A stretch of 59,332 nt of DNA from an uncultured Clostridium sp. (GTDB lineage Bacteria > Bacillota_I > Bacilli_A > RF39 > UBA660), in NCBI GenBank assembly GCA_946402315.1, contig CAMIWC010000001.1:92508-151839 (forward strand), read 5' to 3'. The translations under genes and the position numbers were made by a program. Shown piece by piece: positions 7,891-16,664 of this stretch. A model generated the notes under the pieces. That model did no database searches. It had not been told where the DNA came from and worked only from the letters and a program-made list of their open reading frames with translations. How positions within the stretch are numbered: the stretch's first letter is position 1; every line of letters begins with the position of its first letter.

Positions 7891-9745
7891 TATTCTTACC
7901 CTTTTTTAAATGCATCATAAGTACAGTAATATCTGCTGGATTAACTCCACTTATTCTTGTTGCTTGTCCAATTGTAATTGGTCTTATTTCATCTAGTTTT
8001 TGACGAGCTTCACTAGCTAGATTAACTACTTTCTTATAATCTATATCTTCTGGTATTTTTATTTCTTCATATTCTAGCATTTTATTAACTTCAGCTAATT
8101 CTTTTCTGATATATCCTTCATATTTAATAGTTATTTCTAGTTGTTCAAGTACATCTTCATCGTATTCTTTATCTAAGAATCTAGTAACATCGTTAATACT
8201 TATTTCTGTTCTTTTAACTAAATCATAAAGGGTAATACTATCAAGAAGTCTTGCTGAGTTTAAGCTATCTAGGTACTTTTGAGTTTCTTCTTTTGGAGTA
8301 AGTTTAATTGTTCTTAGTTCTTTCTCTAAATCTTTTATATCTTGTACCTTTTTCTTAAACTTCTTGTATTCTTCATCTGAAACTAGCCCTATTTCATGAC
8401 CATATTCTCTTAATCTTAAATCAGCATTGTCATGACGAAGTAATAATCTATATTCAGCACGAGAAGTAAGTAAACGATAAGGATCTATTACACCTTTAAC
8501 AATTAAGTCATCTATTAATACTCCAATATAGGCTTCATTTCTCTTTAATATTAATGGTTCTTTATCTTTAAGTTTTAAACTAGCATTAATTCCAGCAATT
8601 AATCCTTGACCAGCAGCTTCTTCATATCCACTAGTTCCATTAATTTGACCAGCAGTAAACAAGTTTTCTATTACTTTTGTCTCAAGACTAGGTTTTAATT
8701 GTCTAGAATCTATTGCATCATACTCTATTGCATATGCATATTTAAGTATTTTTGCATTTTCAAGTCCTGGAAGACTATGTACCATTTTCTCTTGAACATC
8801 ATGTGGCATACTTGTTGAAAATCCTTGAACATAGATATCATCATAGTACAAAGATTCTGGTTCTAGGAATAATTGATGTCTTTCTTTATCTTTAAATCTA
8901 ACTATTTTATCTTCAATAGATGGACAATATCTAGGACCTACTCCTTCAACATATCCTCCATACATACTTGATTTATCTAAGTTTTCATTAATAATCTTAT
9001 GAGTTTCTTCTGTTGTATAAATTAAATGACATGGTATTTGTTTTTTTGGATCATATTCTAATTTGTTAGAAAACGAGAAGTTATAACATCTATCTTCACT
9101 TCCTGGTTCAAGTTTAGTCTTAGAAAAATCAATACTACTCTTCTCTATTCTAGGAGGAGTACCAGTTTTTAATCTTTTTATAGTAAATCCATAATCTCTT
9201 AATTTATCACTTAAATGTAGAGAAGGTTCTTCTCCGTGTGGACCACCACTATATTTAGTAGATCCATATAGGATTGCTCCTTTTAAATATGTACCAGTTG
9301 TAAGTATTACAGTCTTTGAATGTATCTCTTCTCCATTATTTAATCTAATACCCTTAACAGTACTTTCTTCTACTATTAAATCTTCTACCATTCCTTCTTT
9401 AATAGCAAGATTTGTTTGTGAATTAAGTGCTTTTAACATTTCTTCTCTATAAGTAGTTTTATCTGCTTGAGCACGAAGAGCACGTACTGCAATGCCTTTT
9501 TTAGTATTTAACATCTTCATTTGTAAGAAACTTTTATCTGTATTCTTACCCATTTCTCCACCTAAAGCATCTATTTCTCTAACAACTATACCTTTAGCTG
9601 GACCACCAATTGATGGATTACATGGCATATCAGCAATATTTTTAATATTACCTGTAACTAATATGGTTTTCATTCCCATTCTTGCTGCAGCTAAACTTGC
9701 TTCACAACCAGCATGACCTCCACCAACGACTAAAACATCGTACAT
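7883..9745 (-). CDS. mnmG: tRNA uridine-34 5-carboxymethylaminomethyl modification enzyme MnmG (GidA)
   Basis: A 620-residue FAD enzyme that works with MnmE on wobble U34 of tRNAs. It has the dinucleotide-binding motif VVGGGHAGCEA near residues 6-16, the FAD-family segments CNPSIGGPAKG and TGTYLKGAILYG, and C-terminal helices ending IGQATRISGVNPADITVLMM, the conserved MnmE-binding tail. The ATG at 9745 preceded by AGGTGAAGAG was chosen; a TTG eight codons earlier would add residues not seen in the family. Spacing to mnmE is 8 bp. Confidence 0.97.
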   Translation of the reverse strand: MYDVLVVGGGHAGCEASLAAARMGMKTILVTGNIKNIADMPCNPSIGGPAKGIVVREIDALGGEMGKNTDKSFLQMKMLNTKKGIAVRALRAQADKTTYREEMLKALNSQTNLAIKEGMVEDLIVEESTVKGIRLNNGEEIHSKTVILTTGTYLKGAILYGSTKYSGGPHGEEPSLHLSDKLRDYGFTIKRLKTGTPPRIEKSSIDFSKTKLEPGSEDRCYNFSFSNKLEYDPKKQIPCHLIYTTEETHKIINENLDKSSMYGGYVEGVGPRYCPSIEDKIVRFKDKERHQLFLEPESLYYDDIYVQGFSTSMPHDVQEKMVHSLPGLENAKILKYAYAIEYDAIDSRQLKPSLETKVIENLFTAGQINGTSGYEEAAGQGLIAGINASLKLKDKEPLILKRNEAYIGVLIDDLIVKGVIDPYRLLTSRAEYRLLLRHDNADLRLREYGHEIGLVSDEEYKKFKKKVQDIKDLEKELRTIKLTPKEETQKYLDSLNSARLLDSITLYDLVKRTEISINDVTRFLDKEYDEDVLEQLEITIKYEGYIRKELAEVNKMLEYEEIKIPEDIDYKKVVNLASEARQKLDEIRPITIGQATRISGVNPADITVLMMHLKKGKNNG

Positions 9746-9753
9746 CTCTTCAC

Positions 9754-11112
9754 CTACTTTCCTAAGCAAAATTGACTAAATAATTGATCTATTAATTCAT
9801 CATCATAATTATCTCCAGTAATTTCTCCTAAAGTATTCCAAATTCTTTTAATATCAATCTCTATCAAATCTACTGGATCTTCTCTTTCTACTGCTTCTTT
9901 AACATCTTTAAGAATATTTAAGCATTCTTTAGCTAAAGATATTTGTCTAGCATTACTTAAATATGTATAATCTCCTTTAATAATACTATCTAAATTAAAT
10001 AATTCTTTAATTTTATCTTTTAAGATATCAATCTTATCATCTTCAATAGTATTAATTTTAATAATATTTTTATTATCTATATCTTTTACATCTAATTTAT
10101 CTTCAAGGTCACTTTTATTTATTACTACAATTGAGTTCTTACCCTTTATTTTATCTAATATTTCTCTATCATAATCAGTTAATTCTTCATTATTAGTAAG
10201 TACCATAATAACTAGATCTGCATCTTCTATTTCTTTGTAACTACGGTCTACTCCAATTTTTTCCACAATATCTGTGGTTTCTCTAATTCCTGCAGTATCT
10301 ACAAGTTTTAATAGAATTCCATCTAGATTGATTTCTCCTTCTACTATATCCCTTGTAGTACCAGCTATATCAGTAACAATAGCTTTGTCATAATCCAGTA
10401 ATTTATTAAGAATACTACTCTTCCCTACATTAGGACGACCAATAATAACTGTTTTAATACCATCTCTAATAATCTTTCCTGATTCACTTTCTTTAACTAT
10501 TTTATTAAGTTTTTCTTCTATATTATTCATATTAGATTTAATACTTTCAATAGTCATTACTTCTATATCTTCATATTCTGGATAATCTATATTTACTTCG
10601 ATATTAGCAATTAATTCTAGTAATTCTTGTCTAAAGTCTTTAATAATCTTACTTACTCTACCATCTAATTGATTAATTGATAATTTTCTTGAATTATCAG
10701 TTTTAGCATTAATAATATCCATTACTGATTCTGCTTCTACTAAATCTATTCTTCCATTTAAGAAAGCTCTTTTAGTTAATTCGCCTGGAGTAGCTAGTCT
10801 AGCACCATTTAAAAGTAATAATTCTAATACTTTATTAGTAGTTGCTATACCACCATGACAGTTAATTTCTACTATATCTTCTGTAGTAAATGTCTTAGGT
10901 CCTTTCATAACAGATACTAGTACTTCATCTATTATTTCTTCACCATCAACTATATGACCATAATTAATTGTATGAGATTCTACTTCAGTTAGTTTCTTTT
11001 TTCCACGATAAATAGAATCTACTACTTTAATAGATCCTTCTCCACTAACTCTAACTATAGATATTGCTCCAACGCCTAATGCTGTTGAAATACAAGCTAT
11101 AACATCATGCAT
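9754..11112 (-). CDS. mnmE: tRNA modification GTPase MnmE (TrmE)
   Basis: A 452-residue potassium-activated GTPase, partner of MnmG in U34 modification. It has an N-terminal tetrahydrofolate-binding domain (to about 120), a helical domain, and a G domain with GRPNVGKS at 225-232, DIAGTTRD (248-255), DTAG (272-275) and NKSD. The C-terminal CLGK carries the catalytic cysteine that ends the family. The start follows GAGGTGAGATT. It is first in the mnmE-mnmG-rsmG unit, downstream of the jag terminator. Confidence 0.97.
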   Translation of the reverse strand: MHDVIACISTALGVGAISIVRVSGEGSIKVVDSIYRGKKKLTEVESHTINYGHIVDGEEIIDEVLVSVMKGPKTFTTEDIVEINCHGGIATTNKVLELLLLNGARLATPGELTKRAFLNGRIDLVEAESVMDIINAKTDNSRKLSINQLDGRVSKIIKDFRQELLELIANIEVNIDYPEYEDIEVMTIESIKSNMNNIEEKLNKIVKESESGKIIRDGIKTVIIGRPNVGKSSILNKLLDYDKAIVTDIAGTTRDIVEGEINLDGILLKLVDTAGIRETTDIVEKIGVDRSYKEIEDADLVIMVLTNNEELTDYDREILDKIKGKNSIVVINKSDLEDKLDVKDIDNKNIIKINTIEDDKIDILKDKIKELFNLDSIIKGDYTYLSNARQISLAKECLNILKDVKEAVEREDPVDLIEIDIKRIWNTLGEITGDNYDDELIDQLFSQFCLGK

Positions 11113-11134
11113 AATCTCACCTCAAATCTCACAT

Positions 11135-11143
11135 ATTGTATCA
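11135..11143 (-). promoter_or_regulatory. Extended -10 promoter for mnmE-mnmG-rsmG
   Basis: The minus strand reads TG-A-TACAAT, about 12 bases before the mnmE ribosome-binding site and just after the jag terminator. Confidence 0.45.
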
Positions 11144-11150
11144 TATAAAC

Positions 11151-11179
11151 AAAAAAAAGAGAAGATTTATTCTTCTCTT
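11151..11179 (-). terminator. Intrinsic terminator after jag
   Basis: A 9-bp inverted repeat, AAGAGAAGA/TCTTCTCTT, with a 5-base loop is followed on the minus strand by eight T residues. It overlaps the jag stop codon and ends the rpmH-rnpA-yidC-jag unit. Confidence 0.85.
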
Positions 11180-11778
11180 GGTTTAATTACTACACAACGA
11201 TTAGGTTCTTCTCCTTCACTCTCAGTATATACAAACTTATTATCATTTAATATATTATGAATTAATCTTCTTTCATAAGAATTCATTGGATCAAGTTTAG
11301 CCTCAATCTTTGTTCTTTTAACATCTCTAGCAATTCTTTTAGCTAAAGATTCAATTCTTCTTTGTTGTTTTAATTTATAATCTGCAACATCTAAATTGAA
11401 TTTAAATGGTTTTCCTGTTTCATTAGTTACCATTTGTTTAATTATTGTTGATAAAGCATCAATTGTTCTACCATTCTTACCTATTAAAATATTATTATTT
11501 TCACTAAATAAGGAAATAGTTAACATATCATCTCTTACTTTACTTTCAATATTTACTTCAATTCCCATAGCTTTAGTAATATTTTTTAAAGATTCTTTAA
11601 CAAATTCAGTTATATCTTTAGCTACTATTACTTCTAAAACTACTTTTTTTCCTTTAAATAATCCACCTTTTACTTCTTTTTCAGTAATTATAAGGTCTTC
11701 TTCTTTAACATTTAATTCTGCTAAAGCTTGGTCTAATGCTTCTTCTCTAGTTTTTCCTGTATATTCATATTTCTTCAT
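11167..11778 (-). CDS. jag: RNA-binding protein KhpB/Jag
   Basis: A 203-residue protein with the three Jag modules in order: Jag-N (about 1-52, MKKYEYTGKTREEALDQAL and GGLFKGKK), a KH domain with the GKNG loop (ILIGKNGRTIDALSTIIKQM) and an R3H domain (NSYERRLIHNIL). In Gram-positives KhpB, usually with KhpA, binds many RNAs and influences cell elongation and division. It starts 4 bp inside yidC (ATGA overlap), so translation is coupled to the membrane insertase. Confidence 0.95.
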   Translation of the reverse strand: MKKYEYTGKTREEALDQALAELNVKEEDLIITEKEVKGGLFKGKKVVLEVIVAKDITEFVKESLKNITKAMGIEVNIESKVRDDMLTISLFSENNNILIGKNGRTIDALSTIIKQMVTNETGKPFKFNLDVADYKLKQQRRIESLAKRIARDVKRTKIEAKLDPMNSYERRLIHNILNDNKFVYTESEGEEPNRCVVIKPREE

Positions 11779-12683
11779 ACTCTTTTACTCCTTTTAATTA
11801 ATAGATTTTGGCATATAGTAAACAAACTACTTGTTAACCAATATATATCTAACGCTGTTGTCATAAACACAGACATTACTATAATCATTATAGTCATAGT
11901 TCTTGTCATCATAGAAGTTTGAGCATTTTGAGTAGTTGTTGTATTTAACTTAAATGAGAAATAAGTAACAACTGCTAAAATAACTACTATAATTGCATAT
12001 TGAAATTGTCCATGACTAATTGCTGTTCCAGGAGTTGCTCCTAAGTATAAACCTAAGAATGTATCTTCAAATATTGCAGGAACTCTATTTATTGCTTCAA
12101 AGAATGCTATAAATACAGGTAATTGAATAAATGCAAATAAACATCCAGCTAATGGATTAATATCATATTTTTTATATATTAATTGCATTTCTTGAGTCTT
12201 TTTAACCATTGACTCTTGATCATTTTTTCCTTCATATTTTTTTTCTAATCTTTCTAATTCTGGTTGTGCTTTTTGAATTAATTCTGATTGCATAGCTGTT
12301 TTCTTTGTTAATGGGAAAGCTATAAATCTAATAATTAAACTTGTAATTATTAAACCAATACCATAATTCTTAAAAAATTGTCCAAATGAGATTATTGCCC
12401 AAGCTAAAGGTTTAACAAATACATTAGTCCATAAACCTTCATCATGTCCTGAATTAATTTTAAAATCTTCACATTCTGGTAATTCATTTAAATTAACCTT
12501 ATCTGAGTATTTAGAATAAATATCTAATAATTTCTCATCAGTTGGCTTACATAAAATATTTTTAGTTAAGTTTTGACCAGTTTCTGGATTTTTAACTACT
12601 TCTTTACCATCTTTTAATGTTTTAGTACATCCTGTTAATAAAACCATAATTATTAACATTAATATAATTGTTTTCTTTTTCAT
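11775..12683 (-). CDS. yidC: Membrane protein insertase YidC (lipoprotein, SpoIIIJ type)
   Basis: A 302-residue insertase for membrane proteins. A lipoprotein signal peptide (KKKTIILMLIIMVLLTGC, lipobox LTGC, Cys19) precedes a short outside loop and five predicted transmembrane segments. The 60KD_IMP core is seen in GIGLIITSLIIRFIAFPLTK (with the conserved groove Arg), the cytoplasmic coiled segment ELIQKAQPELERLEKKYEGK, and PLAGCLFAFIQLPVFIAFFE. It lies 8 bp after rnpA and overlaps jag, the conserved order. Confidence 0.96.
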   Translation of the reverse strand: MKKKTIILMLIIMVLLTGCTKTLKDGKEVVKNPETGQNLTKNILCKPTDEKLLDIYSKYSDKVNLNELPECEDFKINSGHDEGLWTNVFVKPLAWAIISFGQFFKNYGIGLIITSLIIRFIAFPLTKKTAMQSELIQKAQPELERLEKKYEGKNDQESMVKKTQEMQLIYKKYDINPLAGCLFAFIQLPVFIAFFEAINRVPAIFEDTFLGLYLGATPGTAISHGQFQYAIIVVILAVVTYFSFKLNTTTTQNAQTSMMTRTMTIMIIVMSVFMTTALDIYWLTSSLFTICQNLLIKRSKRV

Positions 12684-12691
12684 TTTTTCAC

Positions 12692-13021
12692 CTATTTATT
12701 AATTTTTCTTAGATTTGACTCAAAATCAGCTTTTATATCTTGATATGAATAGTCTAAAAAGCCGTTTTTAACTATTATAATATAATCTATGTTTTTTTGA
12801 TAGTATTTTTTATAATCATCAATTATAGATCTAATTTGTCTTTTTATTCTATTTCTTACAACAGCATTTCCAGTCTTATTAGATACTGATATACCAAACC
12901 TAGAATAATCTAAGTCATTATCCTTAATATATATAACATACCCTTTTCCTTTAAAATATTTAGAATACTTTATAATTTTGGTGAAATCAGAAGACTTCTT
13001 TACTATATATTTCTTTTTCAT
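12692..13021 (-). CDS. rnpA: Ribonuclease P protein component
   Basis: A 109-residue basic protein that helps the RNase P RNA process tRNA 5' ends. The RNR signature is clear (AVVRNRIKRQIRSI), together with FGISVSNKTGNAV and the N-terminal KKSSDFTKIIKYSKYFKGKG. Length is normal. A hairpin terminator/attenuator lies between rpmH and this gene, so rpmH is likely made in excess. The ribosome-binding site is GGTGATGG. Confidence 0.96.
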   Translation of the reverse strand: MKKKYIVKKSSDFTKIIKYSKYFKGKGYVIYIKDNDLDYSRFGISVSNKTGNAVVRNRIKRQIRSIIDDYKKYYQKNIDYIIIVKNGFLDYSYQDIKADFESNLRKINK

Positions 13022-13045
13022 GCCATCACCGTACTTATTATATAA

Positions 13046-13071
13046 TAAAAAAACTACTGTTGTCAGTAGTT
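13046..13071 (-). terminator. Terminator/attenuator between rpmH and rnpA
   Basis: An 8-bp inverted repeat, AACTACTG/CAGTAGTT, with loop TTGT (13052-13071) is followed on the minus strand by a T-run (complement of 13046-13053). It sits 2 bp after the rpmH stop and about 25 bp before rnpA, so partial readthrough would lower rnpA relative to rpmH. Confidence 0.75.
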
Positions 13072-13072
13072 A

Positions 13073-13195
13073 TTATTTTGCTAAAACTTTACGCCCTTTT
13101 TTTCTACGATTATTTAATACTTTACCTTTAACACGTGAAAAGAATCCATGTTTTTTAGCTTTTTTTCTATTATTTGGTTGATAAGTTCTCTTCAT
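13073..13195 (-). CDS. rpmH: Ribosomal protein bL34
   Basis: A 40-residue, strongly basic protein: it starts [19 protein letters not shown] and ends [11 protein letters not shown]. It is too short for a routine ORF list but unmistakable in motif and position (rpmH-dnaA junction). The usual bL34 is about 44 residues; four residues appear missing in the loop after HGF, where most homologues have a segment like STKNGR. The start follows GGAGGTGTATTT. A good SigA promoter lies at 13225-13254. Confidence 0.95.
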   Translation of the reverse strand: MKRTYQPNNRKKAKKHGFFSRVKGKVLNNRRKKGRKVLAK

Positions 13196-13224
13196 AAATA
13201 CACCTCCAAACTAAAATCTACATT

Positions 13225-13254
13225 ATTATAATAATAATTAACAACCTTTGTCAA
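13225..13254 (-). promoter_or_regulatory. SigA promoter for rpmH-rnpA-yidC-jag
   Basis: On the minus strand a consensus -35 TTGACA (13249-13254) and consensus -10 TATAAT (13225-13230) are separated by 18 bp. It is the best-matching promoter in the window, as expected for a ribosomal protein gene. Confidence 0.8.
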
Positions 13255-13260
13255 TAAAAT

Positions 13261-13498
13261 CTTGTTATAAACATATCCACAACCATGTTAATAACTAAAT
13301 TTTGACTTGTGAAATAAAATTTGTGGAAAATGTGGATAAGTGCTTTTCTTTCTTTAATTTAAATAATATAATAGTGAATAACTTTTGTGGATAACTTGTG
13401 GATAAAGATTTTCGCTTGATTTCTATTTATTTTTTAAACAAGTTAAGATACAATTATCTTGAAAAATTAATTCTACAAGCCGGGGGGAGTGGTGTTAT
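13261..13498 (+). other. oriC: oriC, DnaA-box cluster upstream of dnaA
   Basis: This 303-bp gene-free gap between rpmH and dnaA holds three perfect DnaA boxes in the TGTGGATAA orientation (13331-13339, 13386-13394, 13397-13405). Two single-mismatch boxes also occur: ATATCCACA at 13273-13281 and TGTGGAAAA at 13322-13330. The last two perfect boxes are 11 bp apart, one helical turn, favouring cooperative binding. A TATAAT (13367-13372) among them is a candidate dnaA -10, which would allow autorepression. The gap ends in the GGGGGG-AGTGG ribosome-binding region of dnaA. Together with the AT-rich dnaA-dnaN spacer this forms a bipartite origin of the Bacillus type. Confidence 0.88.
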
Positions 13499-14860
13499 AT
13501 GGATAAAGACATTATCTGGTCAAAAATTCTTGAAAAAATTAAATCCGAATTAGATTCATTAGCATACCAAACTTGGTTTCAGGATACGGAATTATATAAA
13601 ATAGAGAACGGTATAGCAGTGATAATAGTTCCGTATGAGATTAATAAAAAGTTAATTATTAATAATTATAAAGATCTAGTAGATAAATGTTTTAAAGAAA
13701 TAACCGGTAATTATTATGAATTAGAACTTATATTAGCTGAAGAAGCAGAAATGACTCCTTCAATAGTGGAAACTATTAAAAATGAAGACGATGAGGAAAA
13801 TACATATGAAATAAGTTCTAACTTATTATCAAAATATACTTTTGATAACTTTGTAGTCGGAAATAGTAATAAATTTGCTCATGCAGCTGCCTTAGCAGTA
13901 GCAGAATCCCCAGGAAGGATATATAATCCATTATTTATATATGGTAATAGTGGATTAGGTAAAACCCATTTGATGCATGCGATAGGTAATTACATAGTTG
14001 CTCATAGTAATAAAAAGGTTTTATATATAACTAGTGAACAATTTGTTAATGATTATGTAGCAATGCAAAAAAGAGATGAAAATGGTACTAATTTCAATTA
14101 TGTAGACTTTTTTAAACATAAATATCGTAATGTAGATGTATTAATTATAGATGATATTCAATATTTAGGTGGGGCAATTGGTACTCAAAGAGAATTCTTC
14201 CATACTTTTAATACATTATATGAAGGAAATAAACAAATAATTATTTCATCTGATTCTTCACCAAATGATTTAACAAAATTAGAAGATCGTTTAAAAACAA
14301 GGTTTGGATGGGGATTAGCAGTAGATATATATCCACCTGATATAGAATTAAGATCTGCTATTTTAAAGAGAAAATTTGATGAATTAACATCAATTAAATA
14401 TGTTCCAGATGATGTAATTGATTTTATGGCATCTACAATTAGTGGAAGTATAAGAAATCTAGAGGGTGCAGTAACAAGACTAGCAGCATATTCAACAACA
14501 TTTAATATAGATATTACTTTAAAATCAGCTGAAGAAGCACTTGTTGATTATGCTAATAAAGGTGTAGTTAGTGAAAAAAATGATATTGCTCGTATTCAAA
14601 AAATAGTTGCTGATCACTTCCAAGTTACAATAGATGATCTAAGAAGTAAGAAGAGAAGTGCTAACTTAGCCTTTCCAAGACAGGTTGCTATGTATTTATG
14701 TAGACAATTAACAGATGAGTCATTTCCTAAGATTGGTATAGAATTTGGAGGAAAAGATCATTCTACAGTAATACATTCATGTGACAAGATAGAAAAAGAA
14801 ATTAAAAAGAATAAAGAGTTAGAAAAAACTATCGAAAAACTATCTAAAGAAATAAGATAA
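13499..14860 (+). CDS. dnaA: Chromosomal replication initiator DnaA
   Basis: A 453-residue initiator. Domain I (1-80) begins MDKDIIWSKILEKIKSEL. The AAA+ domain has Walker A GNSGLGKT at 149-156 and Walker B VLIIDDIQYLGG. C-terminal domain IV carries the DnaA-box-reading signature GGKDHSTVIHSCDKI. It unwinds oriC and recruits the DnaB helicase. The linker domain II is short and acidic. Boxes lie both upstream and in the dnaA-dnaN gap. Confidence 0.99.
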   Translation: MDKDIIWSKILEKIKSELDSLAYQTWFQDTELYKIENGIAVIIVPYEINKKLIINNYKDLVDKCFKEITGNYYELELILAEEAEMTPSIVETIKNEDDEENTYEISSNLLSKYTFDNFVVGNSNKFAHAAALAVAESPGRIYNPLFIYGNSGLGKTHLMHAIGNYIVAHSNKKVLYITSEQFVNDYVAMQKRDENGTNFNYVDFFKHKYRNVDVLIIDDIQYLGGAIGTQREFFHTFNTLYEGNKQIIISSDSSPNDLTKLEDRLKTRFGWGLAVDIYPPDIELRSAILKRKFDELTSIKYVPDDVIDFMASTISGSIRNLEGAVTRLAAYSTTFNIDITLKSAEEALVDYANKGVVSEKNDIARIQKIVADHFQVTIDDLRSKKRSANLAFPRQVAMYLCRQLTDESFPKIGIEFGGKDHSTVIHSCDKIEKEIKKNKELEKTIEKLSKEIR

Positions 14861-15000
14861 TGTTAATAAAATTATAATTATTAACAAGTAATTAACAATT
14901 AAGTTTATAATTATTTCTTATAAAATAAGGAAATAAATAAGTTATTCACATTATTAACTATAATAATAAGAATAATATAAAAAAATAATAAGAAAGAAGG
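14861..15000 (+). other. dnaA-dnaN spacer: probable DNA unwinding element
   Basis: A 148-bp spacer that is almost pure A+T. It holds one DnaA box variant, TTATTCACA (14942-14950). About ten bases further on is a run of TAA triplets (TAATAATAAGAATAATA, 14961-14977), resembling the DnaA-trio array that DnaA uses to open DNA. A 9-bp inverted repeat (14861-14869/14878-14886) without a T-run follows the dnaA stop. By analogy with B. subtilis incC this is where strands separate; that role is inferred. Confidence 0.65.
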
Positions 15001-15008
15001 AATGGAAA

Positions 15009-16133
15009 ATGAAATTAAGAATTAAAAAGGATTTATTATTAGATAACTTAAATAAAGTATCTAAAGCTATATCAACAAAGAATTTAATTCCTGTATTAGG
15101 AGGTATTAAATTTGATCTTACAAAAGAAGGATTAACATTAACAGCATCTGATAATGATATTACTATTAAAACTTTTATTCCTTTAGAGAAAGAAGCAATG
15201 GAAATTAAAAACGAAGGAGAAGTAGTAATACAAGGTAGATATATATTAGATATAGTAAGAAAACTTCCAGATGAATATATAAATATTGAAGTATTAGATG
15301 AAACTAAAATATTAATTTCCACAGATAATAGTGAATTTAATTTAAATGGAATTAGTAATAATGAATATCCAAAGATATCTTTTGAAGAAAGTAAAGATTT
15401 TATTACTATTAATAATAAATTATTTAAATCTATAGTAAGTCAAACATCTTTTGCTACTTCTAATGATGAATCTAGACAAGTTCTTACAGGAATAAACTTT
15501 AAAATAAATGGAAACATCTTAGAATGTAATGCTACTGATTCATATAGATTAGCTAGAAAAGTAGTAACTCTTTCTAATCCTTCTAAAGATAATTATGATA
15601 TTGTTATTCCAAGTAAGAATGTATTAGAATTTACTAGAATTCTTAATGATAGTGATGAAGATATAGAAATGCATATATTTACTAATAAAATTTTATTTAA
15701 ATATCAAAATCTATATTTTCAATCTCGTTTAATTAGTGGAAATTATCCTAATACTACTAATTTATTACCTAAAGATTCATTACTTAAAGTAACAGTTAAT
15801 ATATATGATTTATATAATGTAATTGATAGAGCAAGTATTCTTACATCAGATCGTGAAAAGAATATTGTTACTCTTGAAACAACAGATGATATTTTATATG
15901 TAAGAAGTCAATCTGCAGAAATAGGTAGAGTAGAAGAAAAAATGCCTATTGATAAGAATAATAAAGAAAATATTAAGATTTCATTTAGTGCAAGATATAT
16001 GATGGAAGCTTTAAAATCATTTAATGATGAAAAAGTAGAAATCAGTTTTGTAGGAGAAATTAAACCTATTGTTATTAAAGGTATAGAAGATGAATCTTTA
16101 ATTCAATTAGTACTTCCTATTAGAACATATTAA
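15009..16133 (+). CDS. dnaN: DNA polymerase III beta subunit (sliding clamp)
   Basis: A 374-residue ring clamp with the three-domain beta fold. It starts MKLRIKKDLLLDNLNKVSKA and ends with the conserved QLVLPIRTY, whose L-P-M/I-R tail is diagnostic. Other family stretches are ATDSYRLARK and ARYMMEAL. It gives processivity to the replicative polymerase and docks repair proteins. The ribosome-binding site AGAAGGAATGGAAA precedes the ATG. Confidence 0.98.
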   Translation: MKLRIKKDLLLDNLNKVSKAISTKNLIPVLGGIKFDLTKEGLTLTASDNDITIKTFIPLEKEAMEIKNEGEVVIQGRYILDIVRKLPDEYINIEVLDETKILISTDNSEFNLNGISNNEYPKISFEESKDFITINNKLFKSIVSQTSFATSNDESRQVLTGINFKINGNILECNATDSYRLARKVVTLSNPSKDNYDIVIPSKNVLEFTRILNDSDEDIEMHIFTNKILFKYQNLYFQSRLISGNYPNTTNLLPKDSLLKVTVNIYDLYNVIDRASILTSDREKNIVTLETTDDILYVRSQSAEIGRVEEKMPIDKNNKENIKISFSARYMMEALKSFNDEKVEISFVGEIKPIVIKGIEDESLIQLVLPIRTY

Positions 16134-16141
16134 TTATCGCC

Positions 16142-16190
16142 TTGAATAGCCTTAAATCGCCTTTTTAAAATGATATAACAAAATTATATC
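16142..16190 (+). promoter_or_regulatory. comK-like leader: promoter and inverted repeat
   Basis: A -35 TTGAAT (16142-16147) and -10 TAAAAT (16166-16171) with an 18-bp spacer suggest a promoter separate from dnaN. Directly after it is a perfect 7-bp inverted repeat GATATAA-CAAAA-TTATATC (16172-16190), placed between -10 and the GAAGGGGG ribosome-binding site. It could be an operator or an RNA hairpin. Confidence 0.5.
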
Positions 16191-16208
16191 TTTTGAAGGG
16201 GGATTTAT

Positions 16209-16658
16209 ATGAAAGATTATGAAATTAATGAACAAACAATGGCAATAATACCAATTAGTTATAATCAGAGTCTTATAAAAGAAACTGAAAATGAATATAT
16301 AATTGATAAATGTGCTTATAAAATTATGGAAGATAGTTGTAGCTATTATGGAAGTTCATATACTGGAAGACTTAATGCAGCTAAGAAAATGTTAGATAGT
16401 AATTATAAGGTACCTATTTTAGTAGAAGATAGTGAATTTATAGTATTTTTTCCTACTAAATCATCATTATTAGATGATTGTTGCTGGATAAATTATAATT
16501 TTATAAAAAATTATTCTAAAAAAGGTAAATTAACTACAATTACATTTAAAAATAATCAACAAATAGATGTGGATATTTCTAAATTATCCTTAGAAAATCA
16601 GATATCTAGATCTTATAAATTAGAATTAATTTCTAGAAAAAGAAAAATTCATAAATAA
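16209..16658 (+). CDS. ComK-family protein (competence transcription factor homologue), C-terminally short
   Basis: A 149-residue protein. It aligns by eye with B. subtilis ComK: YEINEQTMAIIP at 4-15 (YEVNGATIAVLP in ComK), DSCSYYGSSYTGR at 42-54 (RSCRFFGSSYAGR), VFFPTKSS (LFPTLSS), CCWIN at 91-95 (CGWIS) and SLENQISRSYKL (SFENQVYRTAWL). ComK is the master activator of DNA-uptake genes. This copy stops where the last 45-50 residues of the 192-residue Bacillus protein, needed there for multimerisation and activation, would begin. It occupies the yaaA slot between dnaN and recF and has its own promoter and terminator. Whether it activates competence genes is unknown. Confidence 0.82.
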   Translation: MKDYEINEQTMAIIPISYNQSLIKETENEYIIDKCAYKIMEDSCSYYGSSYTGRLNAAKKMLDSNYKVPILVEDSEFIVFFPTKSSLLDDCCWINYNFIKNYSKKGKLTTITFKNNQQIDVDISKLSLENQISRSYKLELISRKRKIHK

Positions 16659-16664
16659 AGTGTT

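Noticed and set aside
7883-9769. Mnm/RsmG start sites overlapping mnmE (TTG at 9769)
   Set aside because: The ATG at 9745 has the ribosome-binding site and gives the family-typical MnmG N-terminus.
13128-13144. parS-like ACACGTGAAAA inside rpmH
   Set aside because: About five mismatches to the 16-bp consensus; explained by the conserved coding sequence of bL34.
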